A stretch of 64,000 nucleotides of DNA. Origin: Pseudomonas saudimassiliensis (GTDB lineage Bacteria; Pseudomonadota; Gammaproteobacteria; Pseudomonadales; Pseudomonadaceae). A program made the position numbers and the translations under genes. This document shows, one piece after another, positions 1-12,000 of the stretch. The stretch is taken from assembly GCF_000939975.1 (NCBI RefSeq), contig NZ_LK391969.1, forward strand, positions 1,555,344 through 1,619,343, in the 5' to 3' direction. The notes beneath the pieces are model-generated. The model ran no database searches and was not told the DNA's origin. It was given only the letters and a program-made list of their open reading frames with translations. Each line of letters opens with the position of its first letter. The stretch's first letter is position 1.

Positions 1-3000
1 TCAAAGCGCTCGCTGGCAGCCACGTAGAACGGCTGGGTGCGATTGACCTGCAGACTGACCACCTGCCCGCTGTCGTCGCGGTTGAGTACCACATCACCCG
101 GTGCGTTGGCGATGGCCAGCGCGGCGGCCTCCTGGGGAGTCAGGTTGCCGCTGCGCAGATCGTCGAAGTTGATCAGCAGACTGTCGCCCAGCCGGCCGAT
201 GTTCTGGCCGGTAATCAGGGTGACATTCCGACCGACAACGTTCGGATCAGCCGCGCCAACCGGGGTGCTCGACGCCGACCCCATCGCAGTGGAGTCGATG
301 GCATAGCGCAGTTCACCTTCGGTCCAGATCGCGTCGTGGGTCAGCGCAGCGATCTGCTCAGCGCTGGCGGTATAGCTGAAGTCGGTGCGCAGCGACTGGA
401 ACGCCGTCTGCTCGGCCCAGTCTTCACCAAACACGCCCGCAAAGAACAGGGCATGGCCGTTGTAGCGCTCGGCGGCATAACTCTGCACCTCGGCGTCGCT
501 GAGGCCGGTGCGCCCCGCCTGCAGCTCCGCCAGGGGGCGATAGAAGTCCAGACTGTCCGCGGCAAGCACGAAGGTGTCGCCCCGCAGGCTGCCGAGTTCC
601 TTCAGGCGCCAGTACTCGCGGTACTGACTGACGACCTGATCCTCGAACGGCTTGACCGTGCCCTGCTGGATGTTGGCCTCGGCGCCATATTCGCTGGTGA
701 GCTTGAGCTTCTCCCAGATCTGCTGACGCTGGGTTTCGTCCAGGGTGTCGGAGGCCAGGCGCTGACCGGCATCGTACAGCGAGCCGTTGTCCACCTTCAG
801 CCAGACATCACCGGTTTCCGACACGATCTGGCCGACCCAGGCATCCCCTGCGATCTCGTTGAGGAAGACATCCCGGACAGCAAAGGCGTTCAGGTTGCCA
901 TGGGTGCTGCCGCCGCCGGCGGTGGCCTGCTCCTGGGCAATGACCCGCAGGGGCGCTGCACCGCTGCCGATGGCACCGGTCGCGTACAGATCCAGGTTAC
1001 GCCCTGTCACATGGGCACTGCCGGCAGCCAGGCCGCCGATGGCGCCCAGGTTGCCATTCACCCGTACCACTACATCACCCAGACCGTTGCCGGCATTGAT
1101 GTTGCGCACCAGCACGTCGGAGGTCAGATCCAGATTGATGCCGGCGGCGCCGGACACGGCGCTCAGCGTGCCACCGGCAGCTAGACCGGCCACCACGGCG
1201 CGGCCTGCCTGGCCGACGTAACCACCCGCCGTCATGTCCAGCTGCTGACTGAAGCTGGTGCCGTCACTGCCGTTGATGATATTGCCGGCGGCCTGCAGGC
1301 GCGTGAGGCCACCGGCGTTGCTCAGCCGCCCGCCAATGATCAGGTTGTTGTTGGTTTTGGCGTCAATCAGTCCGCTCGAATTGCCGACGAAGGCGATCGC
1401 AAAGGGATTATCTGCCTTGACCGAATGATCAATAGTCAGCGTCGCCGAACGCGGCAGTTGGTAAACCCACTGCGCGTAATACTCGCCTGCCCGCGCGTGG
1501 CCGGCCGGATAGCGACCGCTGGCTTTGAAATCCCAGTTACAACTGGAGCCGATACCGCCATCGCAACCGTGATAATTGACCGCAAAATTGTAATTGCTGC
1601 CAAGACTGCCGCTGATGTGCTGTTCGTAGACGTTATCCAGATCACGTACTACTACCTCCCCTTCGGACACCTTCCAGGGATCATTTGGCGAGATGTAGTC
1701 CCAGGCCCAGTTGCTGACGCTCAGATTATCGCCGTCCCTGATAATGGTCCGGGACAGGTCAGCCTCCTGAGTCCACTCGAAACGCAAGTTGTCCAGTGGG
1801 TTGTAGGTGGCTGTGCTGGCCGAGGAGCTGTGCACAAGGTGGGCATCCAGCACGGAACTGGCGCCGTTGCGGTTGTCGTACACGCTCAGACCGCTGTTCT
1901 GGTCGTGCACATACCAGGTGCTCAAATCCCGGCCGCCGGTCGTTTTCTTGAAGGTATCGACGATCTGTACGATGCCCACGGAACCGACCCCGGTATCGAT
2001 GTCGCCGAGTTGCAGCTGGTGCGCCGAGCGGTTGTCGATTGTCACCTCACCGAAGCCATTGTTGACCTCGATCCGACCCGTCGGGTTGGTACTGATAATG
2101 CCGCCGCGCATATAGATGAAGCCGCCGCCGGAGGCGTTGACATCATCCAGCACAATGCGCTGGTTGACGAAATCGTACTTGGCCCCAATCGGCTGGCCCC
2201 CGGAAGCGGTCAGCAGATGCGTGGGGATATCCACCGCTTCCACGCACAGGCCGGTGGTGCAGCCATGCTGGCTGATCCAGGTATCCAACGCCTCGCTGAT
2301 GGTCACCGAGCGATTGGTCGCCATACCGCTGCTGATGGTGCCATTGATATCGATATACTTCGCCTGGATACCCACCTGGCCACCCACCACCCGGCGGCCA
2401 TCACCGCCCGCGCCAATATTGGCCTGTTCGTAAGCCATAGCGCTCTTGTACAGTGAGCGGTAGGTGATGATCGGCATCCACGAGTTGGTGTTACTGATAC
2501 CGCGGAAGCGGAACGCACTGCCGGTGAAGGATTTCGCCGTAGCTTCACTGCAGTTCAAACCGGCCCCTACCGAGGCAGGCAGGCAGCCACCGAACAGCAG
2601 TATGCTGGAGCCGGACGATTCGCTGTCGTAGGGGCCACGGTAGACCAGCTCTTCGGTCAGCGTTCCCGAATTGTTAACACCACTGCCACCGTAGAGGTAA
2701 TTGCCAATCAGCTCCAGGGCGACATTGGCCGAGCCGGTTACGCCGGCAAAGGAGCGCCATTCGGAGAAGGGATTGCTGTTGACCGACCAGTAACTGTTGG
2801 GCTGGTACACCGTCATCGAGCCATTGGGGACTTCCACCAGCACCTGCTGGCCGTAGGTCACACCGAACTGGCCCAGTGACCCCTTAGCGTTGGAAATGTG
2901 CACCAGGCCGCCCTGGTTGAGGATATCGCCCACCAGGAAGATGCCCGGGCCGTAACCGACGTTGCCGACGTTGCCGCCGTAGCTGTTGTCGATACGGATC

Positions 3001-6000
3001 TCGGCTCGGCGGTCAGCCGCGACCTCGTTGACCTGTCCATTGAACTGCGAACGCGCGGCCGCCCCGGTGAAGTACACCCGGCCGCCGGGCTGATCCGGGA
3101 TCAGCGCATTGCCCACCAGCAGGTAATTGGCACTCTGGTTGAGCACCTGGATGCGCGGGCCGCCATTGGCGGTCACGGTACCGTTGCCGGACAGCGTATC
3201 GGCGTTGATGGTAACGGTACCGCCGGCGGCGAGCATGTCACCCAGCTCGATGGCGCCGACATGGGTACCGGAGATGGTGCCTTCCATCACCGCACGGGTG
3301 ACCGCATCCATATCAGTGAAGGTATCGAGGAACTGACGCGGATTGAAGTTGGTGAGCTTCAGCGCACTGATCGGCAGGCCAGCTGACTGGGTGATGGTCC
3401 CGTCGGCGGCGATATTGATCAGCAGTTCGTGGTAACGGCCGGCCAGCAGCGTGCCGTTGAGCGTGGCAGCAATGTCGCGGTTGATGTCCGCGTTGCTGTT
3501 GCGGCTGGTCACCGGGATGAAGCCCAGCTGATAACCCCGTGCCACGCCGTCGGCCTGTGCATTGACCAGACCGTAATAGCTGCCGGCGCGAACATTGCGC
3601 GCCGCCAGGGCCTGACTGCCCTCCGCCAGGACCGTGCTGGCCTTGTTGTTGATGTGGGCGTCAGCGCGCACTGTAGGTATCGCGACGATACCGCGCACCG
3701 TGCTGTTGGCCACCGAGGTGAGCTGCAGGGTGTTCTGCCACAGCCCTTCCGGATCGTCGCCCGCCGTCAGGGTAATGTTGCCCAGTGCCTCCAACCGGGT
3801 GTTGCGGCCCACCGACAGGGACTGATCTGAGTTCAGGTCGCCGTCAACGCTTGCATCGGCTACACCGGCTGCGCCCCAGGTGCTGGCCAGGGCCTCCAGC
3901 GACATGCCGGCTTGGCTGTAGGTGCCTGCGCCCAGCGAGCCACTGGAGAACAACAGACCGTTGTCACCAATGGTCACCGTGTTGTTCAGATTCGCTTCGC
4001 TGTTCACACCCACGCCGCCGCCGGCAATCGCGCCGCCGGTACTCAGGGTGACGGACTCGCTCACCTGCATGCGGGTGAACGCACGCAGCAGCAGGCGGGA
4101 GCTGTAATCGGCGGCATTGATGCCTGCATACAGATCGACATTGTCACCCACATCCACATGGGCCTTGCTGTCGATGTGCGTGTCGCTGTACACCGCCTGC
4201 CCACTGATCACCCCGCCGCCAGCACCGGATGCCGCTGCGCCAAGGTGATGACTGAAGATGTTGTTATTGGCGGTGACAATCAGGTCCTTCTGCGCCGCCA
4301 GCTGGCTGTTATCACCGATGCTGGCCTGGCTGTTGGCCAACACACGGTTCTCGCTCCCGGCACCACTGGCGCCGGCCAGAGCCGCATTCACCGAGTTGGC
4401 GTGGGTACCGAAGATCGCCCGGTACTCAGCATTGACTGCCAGGTTACGCATGGCGATCTCTACCGAGTCGCCGATCTGCGCGAGGGCCGAGCCCTTGGTC
4501 AGCGTACTGGCTACCGACGCATTACCGGCAATCAGACCGCCACTGCCCGCTACCGACTTGGCCTGATTGATGTCCTCGGCGTTGGCATCGACCAGCAGAT
4601 CGCTGATCACTACATCGCCATCGCGGTCATTGGCAAAGTCGCCCAGCCGCGCCAGGGTGGTGCTGTCCGATTCGGCCATCGCCACCGAGGCACCCGCCGC
4701 CAGACCGCCCACCGCGACGCCGAGCGCATCGGCATATTGATGGCTGCGAGCATCCGCCAGAATCTCGATGCGCCCTGCGGGGAGCTTCAGGTGCGAGCCG
4801 GTCAGGGACTTGACGGTCGCTGTGTTCAGGGCCTCGGCAATGGTTGCATTGGCGCTGAGGAACAGACCGCCGCTACCGGCGATGGCCTGGGCGCGGACGT
4901 TGGCCTGATCCGGATCAATCTCACTGCCGGTGCGGTTGTATTCAAGTGTCGATTTCAGGCGCAGGCCGCCTGTGCCGCGCACATCGGCCCGGTCGCCCAG
5001 GCTGGCGGTGACGGTATTGGCCGTCTGGGCCCGCGCATAGGACGCGCCCACCGCCGCTCCACCGGCAACTGTCGCCCCCAGGGCATAGGCATTGAGCTGC
5101 GGGAGCACGCTGGCGTCCAGCGAGACGCCGCCGGTGCCGCCATTGAGCATGACATCGTCGCCAACCAGCGCCTGAACGCGCGTGCGCTCGACCGCGACCG
5201 AGGCAACGCCGGTGCCGGCACCAAACAGTCCTCCCGCGGCAGCCACGCCGTAGACATCGATGCCGCCCTCGCCGCGTGCGCTCAGATTGATGGCGCCCCC
5301 GGTCAACTGTGCATCGTCGGCCACCTGCACGGTAACGTTGCTGTCACGGTCGCCGCTGGCGACCACAATCCCGACCGCCGCCGCGCCAGCACTGGCGCCC
5401 AGGGCATCCAGATCCAGATTGAACGTATCGCTGGCATTCAGGTTCATCGCACCCGTGCTGGTATGGGTGCCACTGATGCGGCTGCCGATGTCGTTGCGCA
5501 TTTGCCCAATGGCCAGTGCCGCCCCCAGTCCCACGCCGAAACCCGCGCCGCCGGCGTAAGATTCGACCTCGACTGCGTTATCGTAACCGGCGAGCGTGCT
5601 CGCCCGGGCGTCGATATTGAGCGACCCGGTGCGGCTGGTGCCACCGTTGAGTTCGGCAGCTACCCGTGCATTGGACAGGGTCAGCGCCATGCCACCGCCC
5701 ACTGCGGCGGTGCCCGCCACGGCAGCAGCGCCGGCCAGGTTGCGGCTGTGCAGCCGGTCCTCGGCGGTGATGCTGGCAGCACCACTGGTGGTGATGCTGC
5801 TGTTGCTGGCCCGGGCCAGGGTCTCGTGCTTGCGCAGGCTGCCCGCTTCAAAACGGTCGTCCAGATCGGTCTTGTTGCTGTTGACGCGCGCTTTGGTGGC
5901 CGAATCGGTTTTGCTTACCAGCTCGTACTTCTGCGTTTCTTCGTTCCACTCGGTGGCGTCGTAGGTCAGATCCCCGGTCTTGTCGGCCCGACCGATGCGG

Positions 6001-9000
6001 TTGGCCTGGCTGAGACTGCCATCGCCACCCTGGTCCAGCTCATCCATGGCGTCGAAGTTTTCATCACCGGCGGTCACCGCGGTGGCGCCGGAGCCCAGCA
6101 GTACCAGCCCCATACTGCCGCCCAGAGCACTGCTACCGACCGCACCGGTGACGGTATTCAGCCGGATATCCCCTTCACGCAGGGCCCTGAGGGTGAACTG
6201 GCTGCCAACCAGGGTCGAGCGATCAAACAGTGCACGGGTGGCGCTGTTGGCCACCAGTACGTTGGCGCTGCCGCCAACGCTGGTACCGCCCGCCACGGCC
6301 GCGCCGATGGTATTGCGCACGGTCAGGCTGTCTTTGGCGCTGATCGACAGATGGCCGAGGGACCGGCCGGTCTCGCCGAAATCGACCTGACTGGCACCGG
6401 CCTCGGTCGTGGTTTCCACAACCGCGATACCGATGGAACCGCCGACCGCCATTCCCCCGCCGCCGGCACTCGCTACGTGCATGCCGATGCCCGTGCTGTT
6501 CTCGGCCGTTACCTCGGTACGGCCACTGAGCACCCGGGTACGCGGCCCGGTGGCCGCGTTCAGGTCCGTGCCCAGCCAGGCGCGGGTGACGCTCTGGTTG
6601 TACAAGGTGGCCAGCGCACCGGAGACCGCCACCGCACCGCCGGTGGCACTGACCGCGTTCGGCGTCAGCCGTTGCAGGGCACTGGCGCTGACCTTGAGCG
6701 AGCCCACGTCAAGCTGGCTGGCGCCATCGACCAGCGCGTCGGTTTCACTTTCGAGGATCACCAGGCTGGAGGAAATGCCGGGTGCCACAATGGCGCCGGC
6801 CAGGCTGGCGATGATGGTCGAGACATACTGCCCCGAACCGGCCGCGACCTCGGTCAGGCCCCGGCTGTTCAGTTGCACGCCGGTAAGGCGGGCCTGGGTC
6901 AGACGGCTGATGACGGTGTTGTCGACGCCGGCGCCGACCGCCGCCGCACTCGGGCCACCCGCCACGGCCGCCAGGTAACCGGCGGTGTAGCTGTGGCTGT
7001 TGGCGCCTACCCGCACGTTCTGCGCGCTGCCGGCACCAATGGCCTGGTTGATCCGCGCGCCGTCGATATAGCCCTGGGTACTGCCGCCCAGCACCGTGGT
7101 GTTGACCACCCCGGAGACCGCCGCGCTGGCCAGCGGCACCACAGCCAGACTGGCCGACAGGGCGATCTGGCCGACCTGCTGGACGGAACTGGCCTGCACC
7201 GCCAGCCCGGTAATGTGGTGCTGCTTGACCGACAGGTTCGGGTAGGGGTTGAACTGGTCGCCGGAGATCCATTCATGGTCATCGTCCGGCGCGTTGTTCA
7301 GCGCACCGTTATCCACCAGCAGTCGATCGCCCGCATCACGGCCCAGCGCGCTGACCGCGGTGGTGCTGCCGTCGATAAAGGCCTTGGTATTGGTTTCCAC
7401 CACGTTGACGGTGGCCAGCGCCGCGATGGCGGCATTGCCGGCACCGGCCGCCGACACGGAGGACCCGAGGATGCTGTCCAGATTGCGCGCGCTGACCGCG
7501 ATGTTGTTCTGCGCAATCACCTGAGCGCCCGCGCCGATGTGCGCCTGGGTCAGGGTCTGGATGATATTGGTGGCGCCAACGGTGGACACCGCTGCGTTGC
7601 CGGCCCCGCCGCCGGCCACGATGCCGGCGATAATGTCGGCTGCGGAATTGGCTTCGATGCGCAGGTTGCGCAGCGCCCAGCCTGACCCCAGGTTGCCGGT
7701 GAGACTGGCATGGATCTCGCTGTCGACACGGTTGATCGCCGTGCCCACGCCGACTGCCGCGGAACCGCCGCCGGCCACACCGCCGGAGCCCGCGTGGATG
7801 CTGGAGGTGTCGCTGGCCAGCACGTCCAGATTGCCGGCCGTACCACCGCTGCGGATGACCTCGGCACGGGTCTGGGCGGCAATGTTGTTACTGGTGTTGG
7901 AGAACGCTACCCCGGCGGTGCCGCCGCCCACGCCGGCCGCGGCCAGCGTGAGAATATGACCGCCGGTGGCGGCCTTGACCCGACCACTGCCGCTGCCCAG
8001 CTCGATGGCGCTGTCAACGATGCGCGCAATGCGCTTCTGATTGATGGTGCTGACCGCAATGGACGCACCCACCGCCGCGGTACCGGCGCCCTGGGCGTTA
8101 CCCGCCAGGGTCTTGATATCGGTATCGCCACGGCTGACGTCGACCACCAGCGAACCGGCCTCGACTTCGGAATCCCTGATCTCTGCGCGCTCTTCGCCCT
8201 CGACCACATTGATCGCCAGCGAACCACCCACGGCCGCCGTACCGGCACCGCCGGCACCCACCGCCACCGAGCGGATATTCGACGAGCCGCCGCTGGCCAG
8301 GTTCAGTGCCCCGCCGACGGTCAGGTCGCTGTCGATGACCTCAGCCAGGCGCTTGGACAGGATGATGTTGTTGGTGTCGGCAATCCCGACGGCGGTGGTA
8401 CCCGCGCCGCCAAAGGCGCCGGCCAGGCTCCAGATGGTGCGATCACCAATGGCCGCGGACAGATCGAGTGCGCCCACATTCAGGGTACTGCCCTCGATGG
8501 TCGCGCGCTCGGTGCCCTGCAGCACGTTGCTGGTGAAGGAGCCGTTGACCGCCACGGTACCGGCGCCACCGCCTGCTACCGCAATGGCGTAAATGTTCTG
8601 CTGGGCCCCACTGCGCAGGTGCGCCTGGGAGAAACCGCTGATCTCGCGGCTGTTGCGGATCAGTGCGGTACGGTCCGCACCAATCCGGTTGACCGACACC
8701 GCACCACCAACGGCTGCCGTGCCACCGCCCTTGACCGAGCCGGTCAGCGAGGCGATGGTCAGGCCGTCGCCGCCACTGACGTCCAGCCCCAGTGTCTGGT
8801 GCGCACCGGTGGTCACCAGCCGGCTGTTGTCGACCAGCACCTCATCTTCACCGTCGATCACGTTGACCACGATGGAGCCGCCCACGCCGGCGGTATTACC
8901 CCCCGCCGCGTCGATGCCGACACCCCAGATCTCGCCGTCCAGCGCCGAGTTCAGCGACGCCGAACCGGTCAGGGTGACATCGCTGTCAGTCAGGCTGGCG

Positions 9001-12000
9001 CTGCGTTCCGCGTCAATCAGGTTGACCGCGACGCCGCCACCCACGCCCGCCGCGCCACCGGCAGCCGACAGGTTGAAAGCGATGGACCAGATGCTTGCGC
9101 CCAGGTCGGGCTGGCTGGCGTTGATCGACAGATCACGCGCGCTCAGGACGACGTTTTCCATCCCTGCGTTGGTGGTGTCAGCGATCCGGTTGAAGGTGAT
9201 TGCCCCGCCCACGGCGGAGCCGCTGCCGGAGCCCTGCCCGGACAGCGCAGCGGTCATGATGCGGCTCTGCAGGCCGGCATCCACGGCGGCATCCCTGGCC
9301 AGAATGTAGCGACCGTTGCGCACACGGGCCGCCACATCCTGTTCCATGTCGTTGAGACTGATAGCGCCGCCCACCGAGGCATTGTTGGTACTGGCGGTAA
9401 CGTTGCCCGCCAGCGAGTAGGCGCCGCCACTCTTGAAGGCATTGACGTTGAGGTTGTCGGCCCTGAGGGTCTTGCCGGACATGTCGACGCTGGCGTTGAT
9501 GCTGCCCCGCGCCACCACGGCCGTCACCGAGCCGGACACCGCATTCTCCTTGCCGCCGGCACCGCCCACCGCAGCCGCCAGTACGTCAGTGTTATTGCCG
9601 GCATTGACGTTCAGGTCGCCGGAGAGATCCACCTCGGTGTTGGCCAGGCTCGCGGTGTAGTCGCTCCCGGTATACACCACGCTGACCGCGCCACCGGCCG
9701 AGTTCTTGCCGGACACGGCCAGGTTGCCGGCCACTGCCAGCACCGCCTCGCCCGCCAGCTCACCGCTGAACAGATTCTGCTGGGTGGTCGCACCGGTGCT
9801 GCTGCCGTCTTCGGCGAACAGGTCGTCCTGGGTATCGATGCTGCCGTCGATCTGCTGGACGGTATCTTCACCATCGAGGTCCAGATCCGTATGACTCAAC
9901 GCGGTCAGGCCGGCCGTGGAGAACAGACTGTCCAGGGCCGACAGGCCGGCAACACTGGCGGCGCTGACGTTGACCTGACCGCCTTCAAGGGACGAATCAC
10001 GGCTGCCATGCTTGTCGACCTTGGCGCGCACGTCGTTATCGACAATCACCAGCGCGATGGAGCCCGAACCCGAGTTGCTGTTCTGCCCGGTACTGGCCGC
10101 CACACCGAGCGCGCCCGCAAGCAGGCGCGCCGCGCTGTTGGCCGACACATCCAGGCGATTGAAATCGGTCGCGCTGCTGCCCAGCCACTGGGCACTGAGC
10201 GTGTTCTTCTGTACGGCCAGCACCAGCGAGCCGCCAGCGCTGGTCGCATTACCGTGGCCGCCGGAGGCGAAGGAGAAGGAGCCGCCGCCAAGCAGCGTGC
10301 GGGTACGGTCATAGGCCGTGACTGCAATGCCGGTATTCTCACCGGCCCGCTGATGGACGGTGCTGTCCACCACCGAGGCGGAGGTGGTGTTGGTGATCAC
10401 GCCGCCGGATACCGACATCGCAACGGAGGTATTGTTGTCGCCGGCAGTGGTTGCGGCGATACCCAGTCCCATGGCGACCTGGTCGCCCGCGCTGGCGGCC
10501 TGCACCTTGAGCGCATCATTGTCGTTGAGGGTGGTGTTGACCAGCTGCGCGTCGGTCAGATTGTACAGGTGGTTATAGGCCATGGCGCCGGCGATCCCGG
10601 CGCTGCTCTGGCTGCGCTGGCCGCCGGCCAGGGTGAAGGCGCCACTGCCCGAGCCGCTGATCTGGTTCGTCTGGTTCAGCGACAGCACCGTTACCTTGCT
10701 GCCCTTGCGCGCCGGATCGCGTGGATCCAGTACGATGTCGCCCACGCGGGCGCGGGTCTTCTGGCCCACCACGTTGACGCTGGCTGAGCCCGCGACGGCC
10801 AGGGACTGCTTGGACTTGCCGGTGCCCGGGTCCGGAGACTCGTCGAACAGACCCTTGATCTTGTCGATGACCTCACCGATCTTGTCCGGGACAGCGACCA
10901 CAGTGTCCTTGATCGAGGACGCTCCGTCCTTGGCTGCGCCGATGGTGTTCTGGAAGCCGGCGGAGGTATCCCCGAAGATCGTCTGCAACAGACCCTTGCC
11001 GATGCCCTCGACCGCGCCCATCAGGCCGCCATCGGCGTTGTTGTCATCGGCCTCGCCCTGGTCGCCGCCGTCTTCTGCGGTGCGTGCTGCCGCACCGGCC
11101 ACACTGAAAGAGCCGACCTGGCCGGTGCTTTCGGCGTTGACCAGCAGCTCGTCCACGGTCCAGGTGGCATTGACCAGTCCGGCACCACCGCCGCCGAGCA
11201 CATCGCCACGCAGGCCACGGTTATCGCCGACCAGCGCCTGCACATCGGTATGTACCACATTGACGCCGATGCCTGCGCCCACACCGGTTTCGTCGGACAC
11301 CGCCAACGCCCCGGCGGCGCTCCACAGGCCCAGCTTGTGCTCGGCGGTAATTCCCACCTGCTCGGCATTGACCGCGGTGCTGTTGTGAATGGAGGCGTTG
11401 ACATCAGAGTTGACCACGCTGATCACCATCGCGCCGGTGCCGGCAACGCTGGCACCCTTGCCCGCCGAGGGGGTGATGCCGATGATCAGTTCATCCTGGG
11501 TAGCCGTGACATCCACGCGCTTGCCGGTGACGTTACCGTTGGCGCCGATACCGGCGCTGGCCTCGTTGTCGGTGACCTGCACATTGACGCCGCCGCCAAC
11601 GGCCTTGCCGTCCGAGGTGTTGCCGAACAGGGTGGTCCAGAAATTACCGGCTATCGCCAGTTGCTGAATCTCGTTGGCGGCACTGACATCCACCGCCGCG
11701 TCCCAGTCCCAGACATGCTCACGCAGTGCCTTGCGGGAGGCGACTTCCTCGCCTTCGGCATCGCGCTTGACCGGCAGGAACGCATAGGGGCTGGACTGCC
11801 AGTCATTACCGGTGGCGGTAGCCTTGAGCGTTACGTTGTCACCGACCCAGGCGATGGCGTCGATGTCGGTATTGAGCACGGCCACCGAGCCCGCCACACC
11901 CACGTCTTCAGAGTTGCTGTTGGCGTTGGCATAAACGGAGGACAGCTTGCCGGGAATGGCCGTCAGCCCAGGCACATGGGTCTTCAGGTTCTCGAACACC

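Noticed and set aside
3912..7685. Plus-strand open frame of 1,257 codons
   Set aside because: It is codon-for-codon antisense to the giant minus-strand adhesin gene. TTA, CTA and TCA codons are rare in that GC-rich gene, so the opposite frame stays open. Its translation is low-complexity and lacks known motifs.
8066..9395. Regular DNA spacing suggesting a CRISPR-like or satellite array
   Set aside because: The spacing (157-170 nt) varies and is always a multiple of a codon-based protein unit. The repeats diverge and carry coding periodicity, so they are protein repeats of the adhesin.
7710..10787. Plus-strand open frame of 1,025 codons
   Set aside because: Same reason: exact antisense frame of the adhesin repeats. 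Other long plus frames in 1-14.6 kb (336-1184, 1425-2456, 12888-13700, 13827-14633) are likewise shadows.
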